Of a stretch of DNA of 64,000 nucleotides, positions 1 to 8,358 are shown one piece after another. The notes below the pieces were generated by a model. That model was not told the origin of the DNA. It did not search any database and saw only the letters and a list, made by a program, of their open reading frames with translations. Positions within the stretch are counted from its first letter, which is position 1; every line of letters begins with the position of its first letter. The stretch is from an uncultured Sphingomonadaceae bacterium (lineage in GTDB: Bacteria > Pseudomonadota > Alphaproteobacteria > Sphingomonadales > Sphingomonadaceae): assembly GCA_947504025.1 (NCBI GenBank), contig CANNFX010000001.1, positions 967,501 through 1,031,500 on the forward strand. The letters run 5' to 3'. A program made the position numbers and the translations under genes.

Positions 1-2
1 TC

Positions 3-1553
3 GATGTGCCTGAGGGTGCGGGCGAGCTGAATCTGACATTCAAATTCCTCACGCCGATCCGCCGCAGCGAAGGCCGGATCGTGATCACGCCCGAAATGCT
101 CAACCTACAGTTCGAACAGGTCTCGCTTTATCCCGCAGGCCATTATGTGCGCCAGATCAAGGTGCAGCCATCAGTTACTTTGCCTGAAGGATGGACCGGA
201 GTGGCCGCGCTCGACGGGGCCGAGATTACCGGCAACCGCATCCGATATGGCGTCACCAACTACGAAACGCTGATCGATAGCCCGATGTTTGCAGGCAAGC
301 ATTTCCGTAAGTTCGACCTCGGCAATGATGTGACGCTGAATGTCGTTGCGGATGAGGCGGATAGTCTCGACGCTCCGCCCGAAGCGATCGCCGCGCACAC
401 ACGCCTCGTATCAGAGGCCGTCGCCCTGTTCGGCTCGCGCCATTTTGACCGCTATGAGTTCCTGCTCGGCCTGACAGATAAGCTGGGCGGTATCGGGCTG
501 GAACATCACCGCAGCAGTGAGAATACGCTCGATCCCGATTACTTCACCAATTGGAAGAAAAACCAACATCAACGGGGACTGTTGCCGCACGAGCTGGTGC
601 ATAGCTGGAACGGCAAGTTCCGCCGTCCGGAAGGGCTTTGGACGCCTGACTATAAGACCCCGATGAAGGATAATCTGTTGTGGCTATATGAAGGCCAGAC
701 CAGCTATTGGGACAGCATTCTGGGTGCGCGTTCGGGCATGATTCCCAAGGACATTGTGCTAGGATCAATGGCCAGCACTGCGGCCTATTACGCGATCCAG
801 CCGGGCCGCCGCTGGCGCTCGGTAGAAGACACGACGCTTGATCCGATCATGGCGGCGCGCAAACGCAAACCCAACGCCAGCCTGTCGCGCGGTGAGGATT
901 ACTACCGCGAGGGATCGCTGGTCTGGCTCGCCGCCGATATGAAGATTCGCGAAATGACCAAGGGAAAGCGTTCATTGGATGATTTCGCCAAGGCATTCTT
1001 CGGTAAGAACGACCGCGATTGGGGGCAGGTAACCTATGATTTTGACGAGATCGTAGCCACACTGAATGCCGTCGCGCCTTATGACTGGGCAAACTTCCTC
1101 GACACGCGGCTGCGCCAATCGGGCCAGCCTGCCCCGCTCGAAGGGATTGAGCAGGGCGGATACAAGCTGGTCTTCAAGGATGAGCCAAACGTGACCGACA
1201 AAGCGCGGGCAAAGGATAGCGGGCGCGCAAGTCTGACTCATTCGCTTGGTATGTCGGTGGGCAAGGATGGCAAGGTTGGCGGCGTCATCTGGGACAGCCC
1301 GGCGCATGATGCCGGTCTGGTCAACGATGTGCAAATCATCGCTGTGGGCGAGCTCGCCTATTCCAAGAAGCGTCTCGAAGAAGCGGTAACGGCAGCTAAA
1401 GACAGCGGCATGGTGAGCCTGCTAATCAAGCGCGGCGACCGATATAAAATGATCGAAATCCCTTACTCGGGCGGCTTGCGTTATCCGCATTTGGAAAAAA
1501 CAACAGACGGCAAGGCTCCGCTTGACCGGCTGCTGGAACCGCTGACCTATTAG
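3..1553 (+). CDS. M61 family metallopeptidase with C-terminal PDZ domain (5' end missing)
   Basis: The reading frame is open to the left edge, so the N-terminus and any signal peptide are missing; about 516 residues are visible. A zinc-binding HELVH motif lies near visible residues 195-199, followed by W-N-G-K-F-R-R-P typical of the M61 glycyl aminopeptidase family. A downstream L-Y-E-G segment near residue 229 can supply the third ligand. A PDZ-like domain occupies roughly residues 410-490, another family trait. These enzymes are usually periplasmic or membrane-attached aminopeptidases that prefer small N-terminal residues; the substrate here is unknown. It is followed 62 bp later by ppa on the same strand, with no obvious terminator between them. 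Confidence 0.85.
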   Translation, partial: DVPEGAGELNLTFKFLTPIRRSEGRIVITPEMLNLQFEQVSLYPAGHYVRQIKVQPSVTLPEGWTGVAALDGAEITGNRIRYGVTNYETLIDSPMFAGKHFRKFDLGNDVTLNVVADEADSLDAPPEAIAAHTRLVSEAVALFGSRHFDRYEFLLGLTDKLGGIGLEHHRSSENTLDPDYFTNWKKNQHQRGLLPHELVHSWNGKFRRPEGLWTPDYKTPMKDNLLWLYEGQTSYWDSILGARSGMIPKDIVLGSMASTAAYYAIQPGRRWRSVEDTTLDPIMAARKRKPNASLSRGEDYYREGSLVWLAADMKIREMTKGKRSLDDFAKAFFGKNDRDWGQVTYDFDEIVATLNAVAPYDWANFLDTRLRQSGQPAPLEGIEQGGYKLVFKDEPNVTDKARAKDSGRASLTHSLGMSVGKDGKVGGVIWDSPAHDAGLVNDVQIIAVGELAYSKKRLEEAVTAAKDSGMVSLLIKRGDRYKMIEIPYSGGLRYPHLEKTTDGKAPLDRLLEPLTY

Positions 1554-1615
1554 ACTGGTAAATTTCACCACATTTCCCATTGCTGCAGCGCAGCAACGGG
1601 CTTAAAGGCGCCGTC

Positions 1616-2143
1616 ATGCAAATCGACAAAATCCCTATCGGCGATAATCCGCCTGAAAGCCTGAATGTCATCATCGAAGTGCCCACTGGCGGTGAACCGG
1701 TGAAGTATGAATTTGACAAGGAATCGGGCGCATTGTTCGTCGACCGTATCCTGCACACGCCGATGCGCTATCCGGCCAATTACGGCTTTGTGCCACACAC
1801 GCTATCACCCGACGGAGACCCGTTGGATGCTCTGGTTATCGCCCGCAGCCCCTTCATCGCCGGCTGTGTCGTTCGCGCTCGCCCGATTGGTGTGCTGAAC
1901 CTGGAAGACGAGCATGGCGGCGACGAGAAGATCATCTGCGTACCGGTCGACACGACCTTCCCCTATTATTCAGATGTTGGCGAAACCAAAGATCTGCCTT
2001 CGATCATTTTACAGCAGATCGAACACTTCTTTACCCACTATAAGGATCTGGAAGCTGAGAAATGGGTCCGGATCGGCAATTGGGGCGACGCGACGGAAGC
2101 ACGCAAGATCGTGCTCGAAGCGATCGAACGCGCGAAGAAGTAA
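1616..2143 (+). CDS. ppa: Inorganic pyrophosphatase (family I)
   Basis: A 175-residue soluble family I pyrophosphatase, which hydrolyses PPi to two phosphates and pulls biosynthetic reactions forward in the cytoplasm. The signature D-x-D-P-L-D is present as D-G-D-P-L-D around residues 64-69, with the K-Y-E-F and Y-P-x-N-Y-G-F-V-P motifs that complete the acidic Mg-binding site. Length matches the bacterial family. I chose the ATG at 1616 because the protein then begins M-Q-I-D-K-I-P like its relatives; an in-frame TTG at 1580 would add 12 unlikely residues. It converges with the small membrane-protein gene to the right. Confidence 0.95.
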   Translation: MQIDKIPIGDNPPESLNVIIEVPTGGEPVKYEFDKESGALFVDRILHTPMRYPANYGFVPHTLSPDGDPLDALVIARSPFIAGCVVRARPIGVLNLEDEHGGDEKIICVPVDTTFPYYSDVGETKDLPSIILQQIEHFFTHYKDLEAEKWVRIGNWGDATEARKIVLEAIERAKK

Positions 2144-2172
2144 AGGGCTTTCGCGCCAAAAGGCGCACTAGC

Positions 2173-2547
2173 TCAACTGCCAAACAACATTTTGAACAGG
2201 CCCGTCAGCACCAGCGGCAAGGCTATGGCCAAAATCCACAGGACTGCTCGGTCGCGGTTGAACGCTGATTTGTAGGACATATCCGACGCTTGGGAATCGT
2301 CGAGATATTCCCAACGCCTTTCAAAAGCGCGGCAGGCTGGAATAATTCCGGCAACCAACACAACTAGTGCGAGATAGGGCAGGATCGACGCATCTTCGCC
2401 TTTGATCGCCTTGACCGTCACGAAAATCTGCAAGCCGGTATATACTAATAGAGCCCACGCAACGTGGTCGCTCATCTTCTTGCGCCAATCGAGCGGCTTT
2501 GCCTGCTCACTCTCAGCTGAATACGACTTGGGCAGCACCTTTGCCAT
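2173..2547 (-). CDS. Small multi-pass membrane protein of unknown function
   Basis: A 124-residue protein with three hydrophobic stretches, near residues 28-46, 56-74 and 100-122, separated by a charged loop (about residues 75-98) rich in R, D and E. The N-terminal 25 residues are polar and lysine-rich, without a cleavable signal. I recognise no domain. It is divergent from lptB, with 181 bp between the two starts, and ends 29 bp from the ppa stop, so it is probably a single-gene unit. The call rests on an intact frame, membrane topology and its clean fit between neighbours. Confidence 0.6.
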   Translation of the reverse strand: MAKVLPKSYSAESEQAKPLDWRKKMSDHVAWALLVYTGLQIFVTVKAIKGEDASILPYLALVVLVAGIIPACRAFERRWEYLDDSQASDMSYKSAFNRDRAVLWILAIALPLVLTGLFKMLFGS

Positions 2548-2728
2548 GTCAGACTCCTTCTCTCACCGAGTCGGAGTAGACCAGAACCAGCCCCTGCGAT
2601 CAAGGCCGCTAACTAAGGCGCTAGAAACACCCAAATTCCAGCACCGCTCTGGCCATACATGCACAAAGCTTGCCAATTTTCGACGAATGCGGGTTTCGCG
2701 CCGATGATATGCGGGTTAAACCGTCTTT

Positions 2729-3526
2729 ATGAGTGCATTAGACGAGACACAGACACTGCAGGACTCCGAAGCCTTGGATGAAGGCGCCGCGCCACCTATT
2801 CCGCAAGGCGGGCTGGAAGTGGTCTCGATCGCCAAAAGCTATGACAAGCGCGCAGTCCTGACAGACATCTCTTTGACTGTCGGCAAGGGCGAAGTCCTTG
2901 GCCTGCTAGGGCCGAACGGCGCTGGCAAGACCACTTGCTTCTATTCCATCATGGGCCTTGTACGCCCGGATGAAGGACGCATTCTGATGGATGGCGAGGA
3001 TGTAACCAAGCTGCCAATGTATCGCCGTGCGATCCTGGGCCTTGGCTATCTGCCGCAGGAAACAAGCATTTTTCGCGGCATGACGGTCGAACAAAACATC
3101 AATTGCGTTCTCGAAATGGTCGAACCTGATAAGGAAACGCGGGCCAGCGAGCTTGAGCGTCTACTTGACGAATTCGGGCTGACCCGTCTGCGTACCAGCC
3201 CCGCAATGGCGCTGTCTGGTGGTGAGCGCCGCCGCTGCGAAATTGCCCGCGCTCTGGCGGCAAAACCCTCGATCATGCTGCTCGATGAGCCATTCGCCGG
3301 AATCGATCCGCTGTCGATCAGCGACATCCGCGATCTGGTGAAAGACCTCAAGACACGCGGTATTGGTGTGCTGATCACCGATCACAATGTCCGCGAAACA
3401 CTCGAAATCGTAGATCGCGCCTGCATTATATATGGCGGACAAGTGCTGTTCGCCGGAACGCCGCAAGCACTTGTCGAGGACGAAAACGTGCGCCGCCTGT
3501 ATCTGGGCGAAGGGTTTACCCTGTAA
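2729..3526 (+). CDS. lptB: LPS export ABC transporter ATP-binding protein LptB
   Basis: The cytoplasmic ATPase that drives LPS extraction from the inner membrane with LptFG and the LptC-A-D bridge. The Walker A motif G-P-N-G-A-G-K-T-T is at residues 61-69, the signature L-S-G-G-E-R-R-R near 163-170, and Walker B S-I-M-L-L-D-E-P-F-A-G near 182-192, followed by the switch histidine in T-D-H-N-V-R. The L-P-Q-E Q-loop is also intact. The 265 residues include an N-terminal acidic extension of about 28 residues compared with enterobacterial LptB. It lies 26 bp upstream of rpoN as in many proteobacteria, but lptC and lptA are 42 kb away at 45.1-46.3 kb. Confidence 0.93.
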   Translation: MSALDETQTLQDSEALDEGAAPPIPQGGLEVVSIAKSYDKRAVLTDISLTVGKGEVLGLLGPNGAGKTTCFYSIMGLVRPDEGRILMDGEDVTKLPMYRRAILGLGYLPQETSIFRGMTVEQNINCVLEMVEPDKETRASELERLLDEFGLTRLRTSPAMALSGGERRRCEIARALAAKPSIMLLDEPFAGIDPLSISDIRDLVKDLKTRGIGVLITDHNVRETLEIVDRACIIYGGQVLFAGTPQALVEDENVRRLYLGEGFTL

Positions 3527-3552
3527 TGCGAAGTCCCGCCGGAAGCTGATAT

Positions 3553-5025
3553 ATGGCCATCGGTCCCCGTCTAGACCTCAGGCAATCCCAATCGCTGGTG
3601 ATGACGCCGCAATTGCAGCAAGCGATCAAGCTGCTGGCATTGTCAAACCTCGAGATCGAAGCGTTCATCGGCGATGCGCTGGAATCGAACCCGCTCCTCG
3701 AAGCGGGCGAAGTCAGCGACCGCGCTGCCGAAGATAACGAAATCCCTTCGACAGCCGAAGAAAGTGCAACTGACAGTTTACTGGAGAACGGGCTTGGCGA
3801 AGGTGACCGCCCGCTCGACGTTTCGCCAGAGGCCTTGCACGGCGACAATAATCCCGGTGATGCGGAATGGGGCAGCGCGGCGTCGTCGGGCGGTTCAATC
3901 GATGTCATGTCGATCGATGAGCGCGGCGAAGGCGACATCACGCTGGCGCAGCATCTGGAGGAGCAGGTCGGCACAGTTGCGACCACTCCGAAGGAGCACT
4001 TCATTGCGCAGCACCTGATCGGCCATCTGGACGAAGCGGGATACATCGCAACCGATCTGCGCGAAATCGCGCGCGAGCTAAATGTCGAACTGGGTCAAGT
4101 TGAAAGTGCGTTGGTGGTAATCCAATCGCTCGACCCCACAGGTGTGGGCGCGCGCAGCCTGAGCGAATGCCTATCGCTGCAGGCACGCGAAGCTAATCGC
4201 CATGACCCATGCATGGCGCGGCTGATTGAAAACCTTGATCTGGTCGCAAAGGGAAATTTCGCACAGCTACGCCGGATGTGCGATGTCGACGATGAAGACT
4301 TCGCCGACATGTTGAACGAGTTGCGCGACTACGATCCTAAGCCAGGCCTGCGCTTTGCCAACGGCGGAGGCGAATCTGTAGTGCCGGACGTTATCATCAA
4401 ACATGGGGCGGAGGATGGTTGGGATATTTCGCTGAACCAAGCGACCCTACCGCGTCTCGTGATCAACCGCTCCTATTACGTAGAACTCCGCGAAGGCTGT
4501 CAGGATAAGGAAAGCAAAGCCTGGCTTGGCGAAAAGCTAACCGACGCCAATTGGCTGCTGAAGGCGCTCGACCAAAGACAAAAGACCATCCTCAAGGTCG
4601 CTGCCGAGATCGTGAAGCGGCAAGATGGTTTCTTCAGACAAGGCGTTTCAGCGCTGAAACCGCTCACGCTAAAAGTGGTCGCCGACGAAATCGAGATGCA
4701 TGAAAGCACAGTCAGCCGCGTCACTTCAAACAAATATCTCCACTGCGACCGCGGCACCTATGAGCTGAAGTACTTCTTCACCAGCGGGGTCGGGTCGACC
4801 GATGGCGGCGGCGATGTTTCCGCAGAATCCGTCAAAGCGGAGATCCGCAATTTGGTGGATGGCGAGGACCCCAAGAAAATCCTCTCTGACGACAAGCTTG
4901 TCGAGCTACTGAAGGTTAAGGGCTTCGACCTGGCCAGGCGTACAGTAGCCAAATACCGCGAGGCCATAGGCATTGGCAGCAGCGTCCAGCGCAGGCGTCA
5001 AAAGAAGCTTGAGAGCATGCGATAA
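3553..5025 (+). CDS. rpoN: RNA polymerase sigma-54 factor
   Basis: A 490-residue sigma-54 that recognises -24/-12 promoters and needs AAA+ activators. The N-terminal region I carries the glutamine/leucine pattern L-V-M-T-P-Q-L-Q-Q-A-I-K-L-L (about residues 15-30). Region II (about 50-125) is acidic. The C-terminal RpoN box A-R-R-T-V-A-K-Y-R-E is near residues 461-470 and is the -24 contact element. It is probably cotranscribed with lptB. The hpf/raiA-ptsN genes that often follow rpoN are absent; ctrA comes next behind its own leader. Confidence 0.95.
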   Translation: MAIGPRLDLRQSQSLVMTPQLQQAIKLLALSNLEIEAFIGDALESNPLLEAGEVSDRAAEDNEIPSTAEESATDSLLENGLGEGDRPLDVSPEALHGDNNPGDAEWGSAASSGGSIDVMSIDERGEGDITLAQHLEEQVGTVATTPKEHFIAQHLIGHLDEAGYIATDLREIARELNVELGQVESALVVIQSLDPTGVGARSLSECLSLQAREANRHDPCMARLIENLDLVAKGNFAQLRRMCDVDDEDFADMLNELRDYDPKPGLRFANGGGESVVPDVIIKHGAEDGWDISLNQATLPRLVINRSYYVELREGCQDKESKAWLGEKLTDANWLLKALDQRQKTILKVAAEIVKRQDGFFRQGVSALKPLTLKVVADEIEMHESTVSRVTSNKYLHCDRGTYELKYFFTSGVGSTDGGGDVSAESVKAEIRNLVDGEDPKKILSDDKLVELLKVKGFDLARRTVAKYREAIGIGSSVQRRRQKKLESMR

Positions 5026-5179
5026 GGACCCTGCGACTCGCCGGAATCCCTACGTTTACGCTAAATTAACCTTTTCTGTTCAGAACTTGTGTGGTTAATG
5101 CAGGTCAATACCTCTTACGAAGGGGTTACCGGCCAGGGGCTACCGGTTACAGATTTTTAGGTTGAGGGGGGAATATCCC
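5026..5179 (+). promoter_or_regulatory. ctrA leader with two GANTC sites and a near-consensus CtrA box
   Basis: In this 154 bp gap GACTC occurs at 5035-5039 and GAATC at 5044-5048; both match GANTC, the CcrM methylation target. TTTA-N7-TTAA at 5055-5069 differs by one base from the CtrA consensus TTAA-N7-TTAA, and a further TTAA half-site is at 5095-5098. In Caulobacter crescentus ctrA transcription is tied to a GANTC site and to CtrA autoregulation. That the same logic works here is inference. A purine-rich ribosome site (GAGGGGGG) precedes the ATG. Confidence 0.6.
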
Positions 5180-5875
5180 ATGCGTGTATTGCTGATCGAA
5201 GACGAACCGACAACGTCGAAAGCCATCGAGCTGATGCTCACGACGGAAGGTTTTAATGTCTATTCCACCGATCTTGGTGAAGAGGGTTTGGACCTTGGCA
5301 AGCTGTATGATTACGATATCATCCTGCTCGACCTTAACCTTCCAGATATGCACGGCTATGACGTGCTGAAGAAACTCCGCGTCGCCAAAGTGCAGACGCC
5401 CGTTCTTATCCTTTCCGGTATTGCCGAAATGGACAGCAAGATCCGCAGCTTCGGCTTCGGTGCTGACGATTATGTGACCAAGCCATTCCACCGCGAAGAG
5501 CTGGTTGCCCGCATCCACGCCGTTGTGCGCCGTTCGAAGGGCCATAGCCAGTCGATCATCCGCACCGGCAAACTCGCCGTGAACCTCGACGCCAAAACCG
5601 TCGAAGTTGATAGCGCCCGTGTTCACCTGACCGGCAAGGAATATGCCATGCTCGAGCTGCTTAGCTTGCGCAAAGGCACCACGCTGACGAAGGAAATGTT
5701 CCTCAACCACCTTTATGGCGGCATGGACGAACCAGAACTCAAGATTATCGACGTCTTTATCTGCAAGCTGCGCAAGAAACTCAGCCACGCATGTGACGGC
5801 GAAAACTACATCGAAACAGTCTGGGGCCGCGGCTACGTGCTTCGCGATCCGGACGAGCAGCAGGAAGCTGCCTAA
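5180..5875 (+). CDS. ctrA: Cell-cycle response regulator CtrA
   Basis: A 231-residue OmpR-type response regulator: receiver domain residues 1-120, winged-helix DNA-binding domain about 125-225. The phosphoacceptor is Asp51 in L-L-D-L-N-L-P-D, with acidic D-E at 8-9 and the T/K switch residues in V-L-I-L-S and T-K-P-F. The sequence is strikingly close to Caulobacter CtrA, including the R-V-L-L-I-E-D-E start and the G-R-G-Y-V-L-R-D-P end. It ends in two alanines, as does Caulobacter CtrA, where such an end is needed for ClpXP turnover. The ATG at 5180 was chosen over the TTG at 5162 because a strong ribosome site precedes it. Confidence 0.96.
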   Translation: MRVLLIEDEPTTSKAIELMLTTEGFNVYSTDLGEEGLDLGKLYDYDIILLDLNLPDMHGYDVLKKLRVAKVQTPVLILSGIAEMDSKIRSFGFGADDYVTKPFHREELVARIHAVVRRSKGHSQSIIRTGKLAVNLDAKTVEVDSARVHLTGKEYAMLELLSLRKGTTLTKEMFLNHLYGGMDEPELKIIDVFICKLRKKLSHACDGENYIETVWGRGYVLRDPDEQQEAA

Positions 5876-5911
5876 AAATTTTCCTGAAGTCTTAGTCTTC
5901 GAAACAACAAG

Positions 5912-5941
5912 AAACGCCCCAGGGAAACCTGGGGCGTTTTT
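5912..5941 (+). terminator. Rho-independent terminator after ctrA
   Basis: A perfect 12-bp stem (5912-5923 with 5928-5939) closes a GAAA tetraloop and is followed by a T tract. It lies 37 bp after the ctrA stop, so ctrA is probably a monocistronic unit. Confidence 0.9.
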
Positions 5942-5987
5942 GTTTGAGAAATAGACACCACGCTACTCTCCCCCTATCTCCCTATCC

Positions 5988-6782
5988 ATGATCTCTGTTG
6001 CATCCTGGAACATCAATTCCGTCCGCCTGCGTATGCCAATCGTCGCCCGTTTTCTAACAGAGGAAGCGCCCGATGTGCTTTGTCTGCAGGAAATCAAGAC
6101 TGTCGAAGAAACGTTCCCGTTCGAAGCGTTCAATGCGCTCGGATACACGCACCATGCGGTACACGGGCAGAAGGGTTATCATGGCGTCGCCACCGTCAGC
6201 CGCATTCCGCTGAAGGAATATTCTCGGCACGACTGGCAGGATAATGGCGAGGCACGGCATGTCGGTGTAGAGCTGACCGAACAGGGCAAAGGCACCGTGA
6301 TCGAGAACGTCTATGTCCCGGCGGGCGGTGATATTCCCGACCGCGAGCAGAATGTGAAATTCGGCCAGAAACTCGATTTCCTTGCACGGATGACTGACTG
6401 GGCAGGCAAAATCGAGGCGCCGACATTGATTGTTGGCGATTTCAACATTGCACCACTGCCGAGCGATGTTTGGGGTCACAAGCAACTGCTCAAAGTCGTT
6501 AGCCACACACCGCTGGAAGTACAGGTTCTGCAAAAATTCAAGGACGCCCATGGCTTTATCGATATCGGCCGCGAACATATCCGCGATCCAGAGCGCTATT
6601 TCAGCTGGTGGTCGTATCGCTCGAAGGATTGGCGCGTGAATGATCGGGGTCGCCGTCTCGACCATATGTGGGCCAGCCCGGATCTTGCTGCGAAATCTAC
6701 CGGTCACCGCGTGCTCGAAGACTGCCGCGACTGGGAAAAACCGTCCGACCACGTGCCGCTGATCACGGAGTTCGATCTCTGA
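5988..6782 (+). CDS. xthA: Exodeoxyribonuclease III
   Basis: A 264-residue AP endonuclease / 3'-5' exonuclease of the EEP fold that cuts 5' of abasic sites in base-excision repair. Family motifs are in order: W-N-I-N-S (about 8-12), L-C-L-Q-E-I-K with the metal-binding Glu near 36, N-V-Y-V-P near 104, the G-D-F-N-I-A-P block near 146-152, and the terminal S-D-H-V-P-L pair near 254-259. The start is ATG 5988. Its stop lies against the ribA coding sequence, so the two genes are probably expressed together. Confidence 0.93.
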   Translation: MISVASWNINSVRLRMPIVARFLTEEAPDVLCLQEIKTVEETFPFEAFNALGYTHHAVHGQKGYHGVATVSRIPLKEYSRHDWQDNGEARHVGVELTEQGKGTVIENVYVPAGGDIPDREQNVKFGQKLDFLARMTDWAGKIEAPTLIVGDFNIAPLPSDVWGHKQLLKVVSHTPLEVQVLQKFKDAHGFIDIGREHIRDPERYFSWWSYRSKDWRVNDRGRRLDHMWASPDLAAKSTGHRVLEDCRDWEKPSDHVPLITEFDL

Positions 6783-6823
6783 GCACAAAGACGCCTCCTG
6801 CCCGCCCTTCGCCCTCGCGCCGC

Positions 6824-7861
6824 GTGGCGCAAGCTATCGACGCGCTGCGTCATGGCTGGCCGATTGCAATGGAAGCCGGGCCGGTACTGTTGCCGGTCGA
6901 AACTGGTATCGCAAACGGTGCAAAATCGAATGAGTTGCTGATTTCCTGCGCCCGGGCGATCACGCTGAAACTCGCCAATCAACGCGAGGCGGCGGCACCG
7001 CATTCGCCCGTATTGATCCAAGGTGCAGAGCCCTTCACTCTTGCATCTGCGGGACCAATTGCCGATCCCGCGCTCGATTTACACGCGCCGATGAAGGGTC
7101 CGTTTTTGGCCAGGGCGATTGATTGGCAGACTGAGGCCGAGGCCGCACTAGAATTAGCGCGGCTCGCCGGAATTCTGCCAGCATTTATGGTCGGCCCAGT
7201 GGATGCAGGAGAAGCACAACCCGTCGCTGCATCCGACCTTGGCGAATGGGCAGACACGAGCCGTCTGACCATTGCGACACGTGCCAAATTGCCTGTGACT
7301 GCCAGCGATGATGCCCAGATCATCGCCTTTCGCAGCGCAGACGATACCCGTGAACATGTCGCATTGATCATCGGCGAACAGAATTCGGACAAAACGCCGC
7401 TCGTCCGTCTGCACTCCGAATGCCTGACCGGTGATATCCTTGGCAGCCTGAAATGTGATTGCGGCCCTCAGCTTGATGCCGCGCTTGCCGCGATGGCTGA
7501 CGAAACATCGAAGGATAGCTGGGGCGTACTTCTTTATATGCGGCAGGAAGGGCGCGGGATCGGTCTGGTCAACAAGATGCGTGCCTACCGGCTGCAAGAT
7601 CAGGGTTTTGACACGGTCGATGCGAACCAGCGGCTCGGCCTGCCAGACGAGGCACGAGATTTTGGCACTGCGGCCCGTATGCTCGAATTGCTGGGTGTAG
7701 GCGAAGTGCGGTTGATGACCAACAATCTGCGCAAAGTGACGGCGCTTGAAAATGCCGGTGTCAAAATCACCGAACGTGTTCCGCATGAACTGCCAGCGAA
7801 CCCGCATAATGCCCGCTATCTCGCAACCAAACGCGACCGGTCCGGACATTTGTTGAAATGA
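6824..7861 (+). CDS. ribA: GTP cyclohydrolase II
   Basis: This enzyme opens the riboflavin pathway by converting GTP to diaminohydroxyribosylaminopyrimidine phosphate plus formate. Zinc ligands are visible in the C-L-T-G-D and L-K-C-D-C-G segments, and the catalytic G-R-G-I-G-L motif follows. An N-terminal region of about 150 residues resembles a degenerate DHBP-synthase half rather than a working RibB. The start is uncertain: GTG 6824 is the first conventional start after xthA. The frame is open upstream, and a CTG at 6779 has a GGAG site 8 nt before it and overlaps the xthA stop. The only other start, ATG 6668, would overlap xthA by 115 bp. Confidence 0.88.
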   Translation: MAQAIDALRHGWPIAMEAGPVLLPVETGIANGAKSNELLISCARAITLKLANQREAAAPHSPVLIQGAEPFTLASAGPIADPALDLHAPMKGPFLARAIDWQTEAEAALELARLAGILPAFMVGPVDAGEAQPVAASDLGEWADTSRLTIATRAKLPVTASDDAQIIAFRSADDTREHVALIIGEQNSDKTPLVRLHSECLTGDILGSLKCDCGPQLDAALAAMADETSKDSWGVLLYMRQEGRGIGLVNKMRAYRLQDQGFDTVDANQRLGLPDEARDFGTAARMLELLGVGEVRLMTNNLRKVTALENAGVKITERVPHELPANPHNARYLATKRDRSGHLLK

Positions 7862-8358
7862 CCACGATGATGATCAGACAAGAACAGTCAGGTGATGAAG
7901 GCACGATCCATGCCGTAACGAAAGCCGCCTTTACGGACATGCCCTTCAGCGATGGAAGCGAACCCGACCTCGTCGACAAATTACGCGCCGATGGTGATCT
8001 CACACTATCGCTAGTCGCAGTTGGCGCTGAAGGGATCGTCGGTCATATCGCCTTTTCGGCTGTTACCATCAGTGACGGGGCAAACGATTGGTACGGCCTG
8101 GGACCAGTATCAGTGGTGCCCGGACTTCAGAAAAGCGGCATCGGTTCAGCGCTGATAAAACGCGGCATCGCCGATCTTAGGCAACGCGGAGCACGCGGGA
8201 TTATCTTGCTTGGTAGTCCCGATTATTACGGCCGCTTTGGCTTCGAGCATGATCCGGAACTCAGATATCCAGGCCCACCTGCAGAGTATTTCCAGCGGCT
8301 GGTTTTGGAAGGTGCTCCACCCGCAGGCGTCGTCAACTACGCGCGCGCCTTCGGTTAA
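7858..8358 (+). CDS. GNAT family N-acetyltransferase
   Basis: A 166-residue acetyltransferase of the GNAT fold, in the YhbS-like group. The acetyl-CoA pocket is seen as G-L-G-P-V-S-V-V-P-G-L-Q-K-S-G-I-G-S-A-L-I near residues 81-101, followed by L-L-G-S-P-D-Y-Y-G-R-F-G-F, the typical GNAT C-terminal strand. Its ATG overlaps the ribA stop (ATGA), so translation is coupled to ribA. The acceptor cannot be told from sequence. The stop codon overlaps the psd stop on the other strand (8355-8358). Confidence 0.85.
   Translation: MTTMMIRQEQSGDEGTIHAVTKAAFTDMPFSDGSEPDLVDKLRADGDLTLSLVAVGAEGIVGHIAFSAVTISDGANDWYGLGPVSVVPGLQKSGIGSALIKRGIADLRQRGARGIILLGSPDYYGRFGFEHDPELRYPGPPAEYFQRLVLEGAPPAGVVNYARAFG

Noticed and set aside
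5147..5788. A 213-residue open frame opposite ctrA
   Set aside because: It mirrors ctrA codon bias on the other strand, has no family pattern, and ctrA itself is firmly recognised.
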